This document shows positions 9,458-18,302 of a DNA stretch of 64,000 nucleotides, in pieces. This DNA comes from Herbaspirillum sp. GW103. Lineage in GTDB: Bacteria > Pseudomonadota > Gammaproteobacteria > Burkholderiales > Burkholderiaceae_D. The notes beneath the pieces were generated by a model. The model had not been told where the DNA came from. It saw only the letters and a list, made by a program, of their open reading frames with translations, and ran no database searches. The stretch is taken from assembly GCF_000261365.1 (NCBI RefSeq), contig NZ_AJVC01000004.1, forward strand, positions 682,001 through 746,000, read 5' to 3'. Each line of letters opens with the position of its first letter. Position 1 is the stretch's first letter. Both the position numbers and the translations under genes were made by a program.

Positions 9458-10332
9458 ACCTTTTTCACCTGTGCGCGGCCGAACAGGCCATTGGGACGAA
9501 TGGCCAGCACCGCAATCACCAGGGCGAAGGTGATGATCTGGGTGTAACCGGAACCGAGCGTGGCCGTGATGAGCGCTTCGGCCATACCGAACAGCAGGCC
9601 CGCGATCATCACGCCCCAGGCGCTGGTGATGCCACCGAGGATGGCCACGGCAAACGCCTTGAGACCGAACAGCGTGCCCATGTCGGCATTGACGTTCAAG
9701 AGCGGGGCAATCAGCACACCCGCCACCCCGGCCAGCAGGGTCGAGAGCGCAAAGGCCGCCGCGATGGCGCGCGTGATGGGGATGCCCATCAGGCGCGCCG
9801 CATCACGGTTCTGCACCACCGCCAGCAGGGCGGTACCCCAGCGCGTACGGCGCGAGATGGTGTGCAGCAGCGCGGCCAGGGCCAGGCCGACGAGCGGGAT
9901 CAGCAACTGCAGCGGATAAACGCCCAGGCCCATGCCGCCCAGCTCGATGGAGGACTGTGCCAGGGGCGAGGGCAGGCTGCGCGGCTCCTTGCCGAACGTG
10001 TGCATGACCAGGTTGTCCAGCACGATGCCCAAGGCCACCGTCGACATCAGCCAGGCATTCGATCCCTGGCGCGCAAACGGACGTACCGCCAGCACCTCGA
10101 CCAGCATGCCGTAGAGCGCGCAGGCGGCCAGCGCCAGCACGATGGCCAGCCACATCGGCCAGCCCAGCGTCTGGGCGAAGGTGAAGCACAGCACGGCACC
10201 CAGCATCATGGAGCTGCCCTGCGCAAAATTGACGGTGCCGGAGACGGCATACGTCATGTAAAAACCGAGCGCCATCAGACCGTACATGCTGCCCAGTCCG
10301 AATCCGCTGATCAGTGCCGACAACAGCAGCAT
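9454..10332 (-). CDS. LivH-type ABC transporter permease
   Basis: A 292-residue inner-membrane permease of the LivH/UrtB family, with about eight hydrophobic segments. It shows the family N-terminal motif GLGSMYGLMALGF and the conserved block VNFAQGSSMMLGA. It forms the second half of the translocation pore with the LivM part of the downstream fused protein. Its stop overlaps the start of the fusion gene (ATGA), so the two are translationally coupled. The binding-protein gene lies 72 bp upstream. Confidence 0.94.
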   Translation of the reverse strand: MLLLSALISGFGLGSMYGLMALGFYMTYAVSGTVNFAQGSSMMLGAVLCFTFAQTLGWPMWLAIVLALAACALYGMLVEVLAVRPFARQGSNAWLMSTVALGIVLDNLVMHTFGKEPRSLPSPLAQSSIELGGMGLGVYPLQLLIPLVGLALAALLHTISRRTRWGTALLAVVQNRDAARLMGIPITRAIAAAFALSTLLAGVAGVLIAPLLNVNADMGTLFGLKAFAVAILGGITSAWGVMIAGLLFGMAEALITATLGSGYTQIITFALVIAVLAIRPNGLFGRAQVKKV

Positions 10333-10404
10333 CGCGTTCTCCTGGCGCCGCCCTGCCCGCGCAAAGCTGCGGGCAGCGGCGGCGCATTGTCTTGACCAAG
10401 GGGT

Positions 10405-11589
10405 TTACCGGGACATGCCGACCGGCAGGATGCGGTTGTCGATGAACTGCGCCCAGACGTAATCATCGGCTTGCAGGGCGTCATGCACGGTCGGGCTGAA
10501 AGGCTTGACGTAGGTCTTGATCAGCCCCTCGTAGCGGTCGATCTTGTAGAAACCTTCGCGGATCGCGTCCCCATCGGTGGACCCGGCCTTGGCAATGGCC
10601 AGCGCCGCCAGCTGCATGCCGTCGTAGGCATTGGCCACGCCCACGGCGGGGGTGATATCGTCCGGGCCCTTGATGGCGGGATATTTGGCCTTGAGCTCGG
10701 CCACCACCTTCTCGCCTACCGGCGAGAGCTTGCCGAAGAAGCTGAAGGTCTGGATGAAGTGGACGTTCTTCGCGTTCGGTCCCGCCAGTTCGGTGAAGCG
10801 ACCACCGGCCGGGCCCCAGTGCGAGACCACCGGCACCTTCCAGCCCATGCGGTCGAGCGACTTGACCACCTGGGCCGAGGGGCCGACGTTACCCACCAGA
10901 TACAGGGTATCGGCACCGGCGGCCTTCAGGCGGCTCAGTTGCGGTACCACGTCCACGTCGCTGGCCTCGAACTTCTCGATGCCGGCGGGCTTCAGGCCCT
11001 TCTCGGCGAGCGCGGCGACGATGCCCTTTTCATTCGATTCACCCCACGGATTGTTGACCAGAATCAGGCCGGCCTTGCTGCTGTTGAAGGTCTTCTGCGC
11101 GTAGTTGAGCATGGCCTTGTCCACCAGCTCATCGACTGCCGAGACGCGGAAGGCATAGTTGGGATTGGCGCCATTCTTGGTCACTCCGGTGCCGGCCGCC
11201 CAGGGACCGACGAAGGGCACTTTCTGCTGGTTGATGATGGGCACGATGGCCATCGAGACCGGCGTATCGAGGCCACCGAAGAGCACCGCCACCTTGTCCT
11301 TGAAGATCAGTTCACGTGCGGCCACCACCCCCTTGGCCGGATTGCCCTCGTCATCGCGACGCACCAGTTCCAGCTTGCGCCCACCGAGCAGGCCGCCCTT
11401 GGCATTGATCTCGTCGATGGCGATGCTCATGCCGCGCGTGAGCGCCTCGCCGGCCTGGGCCGACTGGCCGGACAGCGCGGTGACCAGACCGATCTTGATG
11501 GGCTCGGCCGCCATGGCCAGGGGGGACAACGCGGCGGCCAGGGTGGCGGCAGCGACGGCGATGAGGGTGCGGCGGGTAAGGTGGATCAT
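10405..11589 (-). CDS. Leu/urea-type ABC transporter periplasmic substrate-binding protein
   Basis: This 394-residue protein is a type I periplasmic binding protein of the LivK/UrtA/AmiC class. It begins with a Sec signal peptide (MIHLTRRTLIAVAAATLAAA, cleavage probably after SPLAMA at about residue 27). The mature part starts AEPIKIGLVTALSGQSAQAG, as is standard in the family. It is the first gene of the leftward operon and delivers the ligand to the LivH/fused permease. The start is set at 11589 because it gives the signal peptide at the N-terminus; the longer open frame to 11694 adds a non-secretory leader. The ligand cannot be read from sequence; the linked hydrolases suggest an amide- or ureide-type nitrogen source. 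Confidence 0.93.
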   Translation of the reverse strand: MIHLTRRTLIAVAAATLAAALSPLAMAAEPIKIGLVTALSGQSAQAGEALTRGMSIAIDEINAKGGLLGGRKLELVRRDDEGNPAKGVVAARELIFKDKVAVLFGGLDTPVSMAIVPIINQQKVPFVGPWAAGTGVTKNGANPNYAFRVSAVDELVDKAMLNYAQKTFNSSKAGLILVNNPWGESNEKGIVAALAEKGLKPAGIEKFEASDVDVVPQLSRLKAAGADTLYLVGNVGPSAQVVKSLDRMGWKVPVVSHWGPAGGRFTELAGPNAKNVHFIQTFSFFGKLSPVGEKVVAELKAKYPAIKGPDDITPAVGVANAYDGMQLAALAIAKAGSTDGDAIREGFYKIDRYEGLIKTYVKPFSPTVHDALQADDYVWAQFIDNRILPVGMSR

Positions 11590-11767
11590 GGTGTTGCCTC
11601 CATAAGGTTCCGGTAAGTGAGAGTGACTCTGCCCGGCATGACTTATGCAAGGGCTATGCCAAGCGCAGCAGAAAGACTTAATTTTTGCCGACAATATCTC
11701 TCTAATAGTGACGTCATTTAATAATCTTTATTGCCGCTGATAATCCATCCAACTTGCAATCAATAAA

Positions 11768-11784
11768 TGCACAATGCTTGTGCA
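11768..11784. promoter_or_regulatory. 17-bp perfect palindromic operator
   Basis: TGCACAATGCTTGTGCA is a perfect 7-3-7 inverted repeat in the divergent promoter region between the ABC transporter operon and the rightward catabolic genes. It lies 17 bp before the start of the NTF2-like gene. The GntR/FCD regulator at 14519 closes the rightward set and is the obvious candidate to bind it. The assignment is inference from position and symmetry. Confidence 0.6.
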
Positions 11785-11800
11785 TAACCTGGAGAAAATG

Positions 11801-12244
11801 ATGCACGCCGCACCATCATCAATCACCCCGCAGGCCACTGCCCTGCCCTACGATCCGGCCGCCCTGGTGGACGAATACCTGCGCGTGCTGATGATTCCCG
11901 ACCCGGTGGCCGCGCGCCGCTTTGTCTCCCCGGAGCTGAAGATCCGTTTTACCGGCGGGCGGGAAATGATCGATCCGGCGCAATGCGCCGCCTTCAATGC
12001 CACGCGCTACGGTTGGGTCAAGAAGCGTTTCGAGGGGACCGAAGTGGTGGCCGGCGCCACCGTGGCACAGGCCATCGTCTACAACCGTGGCACGCTGTAC
12101 GGCGTGTGGCCCGATGGCGAGGCCTTCGAAGGCAATCGCTACGTGGACCGCTATGTGGTCCGCCATGGGCTCATCGTGCAGATGGATGTCTGGAACGACA
12201 GTGCCGAACGCCTGCTGGTGCGCGCCGGTTTGGCCGAGCTGTAA
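11801..12244 (+). CDS. NTF2/SnoaL-like hypothetical protein
   Basis: This 147-residue protein appears to have a nuclear-transport-factor-2/SnoaL-like cone fold: an N-terminal helix (DPAALVDEYLRVLMIPDP) followed by beta-rich sequence ending in DRYVVRHGLIVQMDVWNDSA. Proteins of this type are often small isomerases, dehydratases or accessory subunits; no catalytic residues can be assigned. It is a second small fold of the same general kind as HpxZ on the other arm. The ATG at 11801 has GGAG six bases upstream, better spaced than the ATGs at 11798 or 11774. It is the first gene of a rightward operon with the deacetylase, amidase and GntR regulator. Confidence 0.8.
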   Translation: MHAAPSSITPQATALPYDPAALVDEYLRVLMIPDPVAARRFVSPELKIRFTGGREMIDPAQCAAFNATRYGWVKKRFEGTEVVAGATVAQAIVYNRGTLYGVWPDGEAFEGNRYVDRYVVRHGLIVQMDVWNDSAERLLVRAGLAEL

Positions 12245-12253
12245 GGAGGCCCC

Positions 12254-13222
12254 ATGCAAGCGACGATCCTGCCCCCCGACGCGCGCCAGGCCGCAGGCCA
12301 TGACGAGGGATGCGCCCCCTTCGGCGCCCTGCGCGCACATGGCCGCTTCGGCTACTCGCCCATCCATCGCCGGCCCGACTATTGCTGGCCCAATGGTGCA
12401 AGGCTGGCGGTCTACCTGGGCTTCAACATCGAGCACTTCGCCTTCGGGGAAGGACTGGGGGCCAAGCTGGGGCCGGTGTGCCCCGAGCCCGATGTGCTCA
12501 ACTATGCCTGGCGTGAATACGGCAACCGCGTCGGTGCCTGGCGCTGCCTGGAATTGTTCGAGCAACTCGGCTTGCCCGCCGGCGTGCTCATCAACACTGC
12601 GCTCTACGATCATTGCCCGGAACTGGTCGAAGCCTTCGCCGCGCGGGGTGACGAACTGATCGGCCATGGCCACACCAACGCGCATCAACAGGGCAAGCTG
12701 GACGAGTCGGCCGAAGCCGCTCTGCTGCGCCACTGCCGCGACCGCATCCAGGCCGGGAGCGGGGTACTGCCCACGGGCTGGCTCTCGCCCTGGATTTCGG
12801 AAAGTCTGGTCACGCCCGACCTGCTGCAGGAGAGCGGCTATCGCTACACCCTCAACTGGGCACATGACGACCAGCCGGTGCACATGCGCACCCGCACCGG
12901 CGAAACCCTGTGGTCGATTCCCTACCCGCAGGAATTGAACGACATTCCCATGATCGTGGCGCGCCAGATGGATGGCCGCGACTTTGCCCGGATGATCGTG
13001 GACAATTTCGACGAGATGCGCGAGCAGGCCCTGCGCCAACCGCTGGTGATGGGCATTGCCCTGCATCCCTATCTGGTGGGCCAGCCCTATCGCCTGCGCC
13101 ATCTGCGCGGCGCCCTGCAACACCTGGCGGCGGCGCGCGATCGCGGCGAGATCTGGTTCACCACGCCCGGCGCCATCTGCGACCATGTGGACAGCCTCGA
13201 ACAACTGCGCCAGCCGTTCTGA
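12254..13222 (+). CDS. polysaccharide deacetylase-family protein (PuuE-like)
   Basis: This 322-residue NodB-homology protein resembles PuuE-type allantoinases and related cyclic-amide or N-acyl hydrolases rather than cell-wall deacetylases. There is no signal peptide. Telling blocks are YGNRVGAWRCLELFEQLGLP, the DELIGHGHTNAHQQ segment with its conserved His, the GWLSPWISES segment, and DDQPVHMRTR. PuuE opens the allantoin ring in purine breakdown, which fits the HpxZ/HpxW relatives on the opposite arm, but the real substrate is unproven. A strong AAGGAGG precedes the ATG. The spacing is 9 bp after the NTF2-like gene and 26 bp before the amidase. Confidence 0.88.
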   Translation: MQATILPPDARQAAGHDEGCAPFGALRAHGRFGYSPIHRRPDYCWPNGARLAVYLGFNIEHFAFGEGLGAKLGPVCPEPDVLNYAWREYGNRVGAWRCLELFEQLGLPAGVLINTALYDHCPELVEAFAARGDELIGHGHTNAHQQGKLDESAEAALLRHCRDRIQAGSGVLPTGWLSPWISESLVTPDLLQESGYRYTLNWAHDDQPVHMRTRTGETLWSIPYPQELNDIPMIVARQMDGRDFARMIVDNFDEMREQALRQPLVMGIALHPYLVGQPYRLRHLRGALQHLAAARDRGEIWFTTPGAICDHVDSLEQLRQPF

Positions 13223-13248
13223 GCTGGCATGACGCATCAGGAGAATCA

Positions 13249-14487
13249 ATGAGTACCGCCCAGGCCTTTACCAGCACTACCACCGCCACCGCCTTCGAGA
13301 TCGATGATCACGTGGCCGCCTTCGTGCCGCATGGCCGCTTCACCCTGGCCGGTGCTGCCAGCGGACCGCTGGCCGGATTGCGCTTTGCCGCCAAGGACCT
13401 GTTCGACGTGGCCGGCCACCCGACCGGGGCGGGCAACCCCGACTGGCTGCGCAGCCACCCCATCCCCATGCGCAGCAATGCGCTGGTCGGGCAATTGCTG
13501 CAGGCCGGTGCCACGCTGGTGGGCAAGACCCTGACCGACGAGCTGGCCTACAGCATCCACGGCGACAATCACCACTACGGCACCCCGGTCAACAGCGCCG
13601 CGCCCGATCGCGTGCCGGGCGGCTCCTCCAGCGGATCGGCGGCGGCGGTGGCCGCGCGCCTGTGCGACTTCGCGCTGGGCACTGACACCGGTGGCTCGAC
13701 CCGTGTGCCGGCCAGCTATTGCGGCGTGTGGGGGCTGCGTACCAGTTTCGGCCTGCTCTCCACGGCCAGCATGGCACCGCTGTGTCCCAGCTTCGATACG
13801 GCGACCTGGCTGGCCCACGATCCCGACACCTTCGAGCGCGTGGGGCAGGTGCTGCTACCCAAGACCGGTTCATTGCAAGTGCGCAAGGTCCTGCTGCCCT
13901 TCGATCTGCTGGAACTGGCCGAGCCCGAGTTCCAGCCGGTGGTGCAACGGGTCTACGACGCGCTGCGCTCGGAACTGCCGGGAGAACACATGCGCATGTC
14001 GGGTGAGGAAGGCGAACTGGAGAAATGGCGCATGGCCTACATCAAGGCCTCCGCCTTCGATGCCTGGCAATGCCATGGCGCGTGGATCAGCTCGGCGCGT
14101 CCGGTATTCGGGTCGGCGGTGCAGGCGCGCTGGGACATGGCGCAGCACATCAGCGCCGACACCGCCCGCGCAGCGCGCGAAAAACAGGACCTGGTGCGGC
14201 ATCGCGTGCGCTCCCTGCTGGGGGCGGACGGGGTGGCCGTGATGCCGTCGGCCTCCAGCGTAGCGCCCTTGCGCGATGCCTCGGCCGCCGCCATCGATGA
14301 GGTGCGTGCGCGCACCTTCGGCCTGACCTGCGTGGCCGGACTGGCGGGCCTGCCGCAGGTGAGCATGCCCTTCACCACTCCCGCCGGGCTGCCGATCGGC
14401 GTATCATTGCTCGGCCCGGCCGGCAGCGACCTGGCCCTGATCGGGCTGGCGACCCGCCTGTGGCGCAATCTCCAGGCTGCGCACTGA
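13249..14487 (+). CDS. amidase (amidase-signature family, AMI1-like)
   Basis: A 412-residue amidase-signature hydrolase. The Ser-cisSer-Lys triad is visible as K49 (FAAKDLFDV), S126 (GGSSSGS) and S150 (GTDTGGSTRVPA). The GAGNPDW motif after the lysine and the overall length are those of the AMI1-like group (indole-3-acetamide hydrolases of plants and relatives) rather than AtzE or GatA. The linked genes suggest it releases ammonia from an imported amide. The start at 13249 follows CAGGAGAATCA; the open frame extends further upstream to 12910 but there overlaps the deacetylase. It is third in the rightward operon. Confidence 0.92.
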   Translation: MSTAQAFTSTTTATAFEIDDHVAAFVPHGRFTLAGAASGPLAGLRFAAKDLFDVAGHPTGAGNPDWLRSHPIPMRSNALVGQLLQAGATLVGKTLTDELAYSIHGDNHHYGTPVNSAAPDRVPGGSSSGSAAAVAARLCDFALGTDTGGSTRVPASYCGVWGLRTSFGLLSTASMAPLCPSFDTATWLAHDPDTFERVGQVLLPKTGSLQVRKVLLPFDLLELAEPEFQPVVQRVYDALRSELPGEHMRMSGEEGELEKWRMAYIKASAFDAWQCHGAWISSARPVFGSAVQARWDMAQHISADTARAAREKQDLVRHRVRSLLGADGVAVMPSASSVAPLRDASAAAIDEVRARTFGLTCVAGLAGLPQVSMPFTTPAGLPIGVSLLGPAGSDLALIGLATRLWRNLQAAH

Positions 14488-14518
14488 GACCGGGCAAGAT
14501 CCACCATTCGAAGAGACG

Positions 14519-15355
14519 ATGAGCGACCTTTCTCCCCGCAAGACTTCCAGGCCGTCTTCCCGCACTGGCAAGCCCCAGGAACACGCCCCCAAGCCAGATC
14601 CGGCACGCCAGAGCCGTGCCGGCCGGCCGCGCGTGCGGCACGACGATCTGGCCGACACCTCGCAGCTGGCGCTGGAGGGCGAAGCGGGCGAAGACATCAT
14701 CGTGCGCATCTACCAGACCGTGTTCGACAGCGTGATGAGCCAGCGCCTCACCCCCGGCACCAAGTTGCCGGAGGCGGCGCTGTGCGAACTGTTCGGGGTG
14801 GGCCGCACGGTGGTACAGAAGGCCTTGCAGAAGCTGGCGCATGAACACATCGTCGAGTTGCGACCCAATCGCGGCGCCGTGGTGGCAATGCCCACTCCGG
14901 AAGAGACGCGCGAAATCTTCGAGGCCAGGCGCGCCCTGGAAGGCGCCATCATGCGGCTGGCCGTCAGCAATGCAACCCGCGCCGATCTGGCCAAGTTGCG
15001 CCGCCAGCTCAAGGAAGAACATCAGGTCATGCACAGCTATGCGCAGACGCACTGGGCACGTCTGGCCTCGTCCTTCCACATGCGGGTGGCCGAGGTGGCG
15101 CGCAATCCGACCTTGCAGCGTTATCTGGGCGAGCTGGTATCACGCTGTTCACTGATCGTGGCCCTGCACGAGCCGGCCGGATATGCGGCCTGCGAGCATG
15201 ACGAGCATACCCATATCGTCGACCTGATCGAACGCGGTGATGCCGAAGGAGCGGTGGCGGCGATGGAAGCGCATCTGCTCTCGCTGGAGGAGCACATCCA
15301 TCTGGTGAGCGAGAAGAGCGGCAACAGTCTGGCGCGCATGCTGGGAATGGAATAG
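14519..15355 (+). CDS. GntR-family transcriptional regulator (FCD subfamily)
   Basis: This 278-residue regulator has a long, Pro/Arg-rich, probably disordered N-terminus (residues 1-50). A winged-helix GntR domain follows at about 58-125 (core GTKLPEAALCELFGVGRTVV), then a helical FCD ligand-binding domain at 135-260 with histidines spaced as in metal-binding FCD proteins (FHMRVAEVARN; EHDEHTHIVDLI). It is the last gene of the rightward set and is likely the local regulator; the palindrome at 11768-11784 is a plausible target. FCD regulators usually respond to organic acids or degradation intermediates. Confidence 0.92.
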   Translation: MSDLSPRKTSRPSSRTGKPQEHAPKPDPARQSRAGRPRVRHDDLADTSQLALEGEAGEDIIVRIYQTVFDSVMSQRLTPGTKLPEAALCELFGVGRTVVQKALQKLAHEHIVELRPNRGAVVAMPTPEETREIFEARRALEGAIMRLAVSNATRADLAKLRRQLKEEHQVMHSYAQTHWARLASSFHMRVAEVARNPTLQRYLGELVSRCSLIVALHEPAGYAACEHDEHTHIVDLIERGDAEGAVAAMEAHLLSLEEHIHLVSEKSGNSLARMLGME

Positions 15356-15387
15356 GCGCTTCATCAGCCCGGCGGCGCAGGTAAAAG

Positions 15388-15421
15388 AATGGCGGCCAGG
15401 ACCGCTCCCTGCCGCCATTTT
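15388..15421. terminator. bidirectional terminator
   Basis: AATGGCGGC (15388-15396) pairs with GCCGCCATT (15411-15419), giving a 9-bp GC-rich stem followed by Ts on the plus strand. It separates the convergent GntR and luciferase-like monooxygenase genes. Confidence 0.8.
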
Positions 15422-15439
15422 CACGTAGTGCGCTCAAGC

Positions 15440-16450
15440 TCAGAGCGTGACCGTTTCCTTCAGCGACTCGCGCGCCTGGGCGGCGATTTCGAAGGAATGC
15501 AGACGCGCCGCATGGTCGTAGATCTGCGCGGTGATGATGAGCTCATCGGGCGCATGTTCATCGATGAAGGCTTGCAAGCCTTCTTCCACGGTCTCGCGGT
15601 CACCGACCACGGCGCAGGAAAGCGAGCGCTCGACATGGGCCTGTTCTCCTGGCTGCCACAGCGCATCGATGTCATCCACCGGCGGGCGCAACTGGCCGGG
15701 AGTGCCACGGATGAGATTGAGGAACTGCTGCTGCAGCGAGGTGAAGAGGCGCTCGGCTTCGCGCTGGGTATCGGCGGCGAAGACATTGAGCGCCAGCATC
15801 ACGTAAGGTTTCTTCAGGGTCGCCGACGGCTTGAAGCGCTCGCGGTAGATCTGCACCGCCGACTTCATGAAGCCCGGCGCGAAGTGCGAGGCGAAGGCGA
15901 ACGGCAAACCCAGTTCGGCCGCCAGCTGCGCGCTGAACATGCTGGAACCCAGCAGCCAGATTGGCACTTTCAGACCGCTGCCCGGAACGGCGCGCAGCGC
16001 CTGGTAGTCCGAGGGTTCATCGAAATATTCCTGCAGTTCCAGCACGTCCTGCGGGAAGTTCTCTGCGGTATCACCGCCCATGTGACGGCGCAGGGCGCGC
16101 GCGGTGCGCTGGTCGGAACCGGGCGCACGGCCCAGGCCCAGATCGATGCGTCCGGGATAGAGCGACTCGAGCGTACCGAACTGTTCGGCAATGACCAGCG
16201 GCGAATGATTGGGCAGCATGATGCCGCCGGAACCGACGCGGATGGTCCTGGTGTTGGCCGCCACATGCGAGATCACCAGCGCCGTGGCGGCACTGGCGAT
16301 GCCGGGCATGTTGTGATGCTCGGCCAGCCAGTAACGCCGGTAGCCCAGGGCTTCGGCGCGCTGCGCCAGTTCCTTGCTGTTGTTGAAGGCCTGGGCGGCG
16401 GTACTGCCCTGATTGATCGGCGACAGATCGAGGACGGAAAACGGAATCAT
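15440..16450 (-). CDS. luciferase-like flavin-dependent monooxygenase (LLM class)
   Basis: This 336-residue bacterial luciferase-like TIM-barrel protein resembles the MsnO8/YhbW group. Markers are the N-terminus FSVLDLSPI, the block [20 protein letters not shown], the [11 protein letters not shown] segment and [13 protein letters not shown]. Members use reduced flavin to oxygenate small substrates; the substrate here is unknown. The ATG at 16450 gives the canonical [12 protein letters not shown] start. It follows the zinc-free reductase gene and the TetR regulator on the same strand, so the three probably form one unit responding to an electrophile or xenobiotic. Confidence 0.92.
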   Translation of the reverse strand: MIPFSVLDLSPINQGSTAAQAFNNSKELAQRAEALGYRRYWLAEHHNMPGIASAATALVISHVAANTRTIRVGSGGIMLPNHSPLVIAEQFGTLESLYPGRIDLGLGRAPGSDQRTARALRRHMGGDTAENFPQDVLELQEYFDEPSDYQALRAVPGSGLKVPIWLLGSSMFSAQLAAELGLPFAFASHFAPGFMKSAVQIYRERFKPSATLKKPYVMLALNVFAADTQREAERLFTSLQQQFLNLIRGTPGQLRPPVDDIDALWQPGEQAHVERSLSCAVVGDRETVEEGLQAFIDEHAPDELIITAQIYDHAARLHSFEIAAQARESLKETVTL

Positions 16451-16541
16451 GCGGCAATCCTTGTCGAGTCGGCACAGCCCTTGCAGGCCGTGCCGGTGGC
16501 CGGGTAGCTTCCCCGGAAATGGCATACCGTGGTGCGTGGAC

Positions 16542-17570
16542 TCAGTCCAGCTTCACCACCAGCTTGCCGAAGTTCTTGCCTTGCAGCAGGCCCATGAAGG
16601 CTTCGGGGGCCTTCTCCAGGCCCTGCACCACGTCTTCGCGGTAACGCAGCTTGCCTTCCTTGAGCCAGGTGCCGACTTCCTGCTGGAAAGCGGCATACAG
16701 GTCGGGGCGGTTGACGTAGTAATCGAAGATGATGAAGCCCTGCACACGAATGCGCTGGGTCAGCAGGCGGCGCAGGATGGCGCCGCTCTCGGTGGCCAGG
16801 CTGCCACCGTTGTAGTGGGCGATCAGCCCGCACACAGGCACGCGGGCGTGGATGTTGAGCAAGGGGATGACGGCATCAAGCACGGCGCCACCGACGTTCT
16901 CGAAATATACATCGATGCCACGCCCGCAGGCCGCCTTGAGTTGCTCGGCGAAGTCGGGCGCACGATGGTCGATGCAGGCATCGAAGCCCAGTTCCTTGAC
17001 CGCCGATTCACACTTCTGCGCGCCACCGGCGATGCCGACCACATGGCAGCCACGCTGCTTGGCGATTTGTCCGACCAGCGAACCGACCGCGCCGGTGGCT
17101 GCGGCCACCACCACGGTTTCACCGGGGCGCGGCTGGCCGATGTCGATCAGGCCGGCGTAGGCGGTATAGCCGGGCATGCCCAGCACACCCAGCGCGTGCG
17201 AAGGATGGTCGAAGTCGGCCGGCAGCTTGTTGGCGCCGCTGCCGTCGGAGATGGCGTACTCCTGCCAGCCGGTGTAGGCCATGACGAGATCGCCTTCCTG
17301 AAAATCTGGATGACGCGAACTGACCACGCGCGAGACCACGCCAGCGGTCATGACGCCATCGATTTCCACCGGAGGAGCATAGGAAGGGGCATCGCTCATG
17401 CGGCCGCGCATGTAGGGGTCCAGCGAGAGCCATAGTCCACGCAGCAGCATCTGGCCGTCCTCCAATGGCGGGATGGCCACTTCTTCGAGACGGAAATTCT
17501 CGGCCGTGGGGGTCGTAGTCGGGCGCGAGGCGAGGACGATGCGGCGATTGGTCTTGGGTAGTTGGGTCAT
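16542..17570 (-). CDS. NADP-dependent oxidoreductase, CurA/leukotriene B4 dehydrogenase-like
   Basis: This 342-residue medium-chain dehydrogenase/reductase without structural zinc belongs to the CurA/YncB and PTGR group, which reduces alpha,beta-unsaturated ketones with NADPH. The N-terminus has the family block [13 protein letters not shown]. The nucleotide-binding motif is [15 protein letters not shown], and [11 protein letters not shown] is a family signature. It lies 91 bp upstream of the monooxygenase gene and 69 bp downstream of tetR. A role in removing reactive enones fits a TetR repressor with an operator in front of the set. Confidence 0.93.
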   Translation of the reverse strand: MTQLPKTNRRIVLASRPTTTPTAENFRLEEVAIPPLEDGQMLLRGLWLSLDPYMRGRMSDAPSYAPPVEIDGVMTAGVVSRVVSSRHPDFQEGDLVMAYTGWQEYAISDGSGANKLPADFDHPSHALGVLGMPGYTAYAGLIDIGQPRPGETVVVAAATGAVGSLVGQIAKQRGCHVVGIAGGAQKCESAVKELGFDACIDHRAPDFAEQLKAACGRGIDVYFENVGGAVLDAVIPLLNIHARVPVCGLIAHYNGGSLATESGAILRRLLTQRIRVQGFIIFDYYVNRPDLYAAFQQEVGTWLKEGKLRYREDVVQGLEKAPEAFMGLLQGKNFGKLVVKLD

Positions 17571-17639
17571 GGAAATCCTTTCCGTATTCGGTTCATGTTC
17601 GCTTCATCGAGCGTGTGGGCGACAGGCCGCGGGACTCTG

Positions 17640-18254
17640 TTACCGTGGAGCCACCAGCACGCGTCGCGTGACCAGCATGGCCGCTTCCATCGGCGCGCGG
17701 TCACGCCCGAGCCTGGACAGCAGACTGGCGCCCAGCCATTGCTGGTAAAGCATGGTGGCCGTGGCCTGCGGTTCCAGCACGGTATGCAGCGATCCTTCGG
17801 CGATGCCTTCCTCGATGCAGGCGGCGATGCGCCCGATGAAGCGCTGCGTGCCCTCGTGCAGGGCCTGTCGCATGTCGTCGGACAGGTCGGCGACTTCTGC
17901 GGAGAGCTTGACCACCAGGCAGCGCTGTTCGGCCTCCTGGCAGCATTGACTTTCCAGCCAATACCCCCAGTACGTCAGCAGACGCTGGCGGGCATCTTCG
18001 CCTTGACCCTGGCCGTGGTCGGACAGGGCATGGTCCAGCCGTTCCAGGTAGGCGGACACATAATGCTGGATCAGTTCGCGACCATATTGTTCCTTCGATC
18101 CGAAGTAATGATAGAAGGAACCCTTGGGAATCTGCGCCGCCGCCAGGATCTCCGCCAGACCGACGCCGGTATAGCCCTTCTGCGCGATGAGCGCATGGCC
18201 GGCTTGCAGGATGTGACGCTTGTTGTGATCGTAGTGTTCTCGCATGCACTGCAT
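17640..18254 (-). CDS. TetR/AcrR-family repressor
   Basis: This 204-residue TetR-type regulator has a helix-turn-helix at about residues 10-55 (ILQAGHALIAQKGYTGVGLA, then PKGSFYHYFGSKE). The C-terminal ligand domain contains several cysteines (SQCCQEAEQRCL), a feature also of electrophile-sensing relatives such as NemR and AcuR. A palindrome lies 12 bp upstream of its start, so it is very likely autoregulated and controls the downstream reductase and monooxygenase. An ATG three codons later is an equally possible start; neither has a clear ribosome site. Confidence 0.92.
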   Translation of the reverse strand: MQCMREHYDHNKRHILQAGHALIAQKGYTGVGLAEILAAAQIPKGSFYHYFGSKEQYGRELIQHYVSAYLERLDHALSDHGQGQGEDARQRLLTYWGYWLESQCCQEAEQRCLVVKLSAEVADLSDDMRQALHEGTQRFIGRIAACIEEGIAEGSLHTVLEPQATATMLYQQWLGASLLSRLGRDRAPMEAAMLVTRRVLVAPR

Positions 18255-18266
18255 TCTAACGGAAAA

Positions 18267-18283
18267 TTAGACCGGTCGTCTAA
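18267..18283. promoter_or_regulatory. TetR operator (TTAGAC-N5-GTCTAA)
   Basis: TTAGACCGGTCGTCTAA is a perfect 6-5-6 inverted repeat just upstream of the tetR start, typical of a TetR-family operator placed on its own promoter. The same stretch also forms a GACCGG/CCGGTC stem that could help terminate the upstream MFS gene. Confidence 0.75.
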
Positions 18284-18302
18284 GGCCGGTCTTTTCCGCG
18301 GA

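Noticed and set aside
12910-13248. 113-codon extension of the amidase
   Set aside because: It overlaps the deacetylase gene in another frame and is Arg/Pro-rich; the ATG at 13249 has a good ribosome site.
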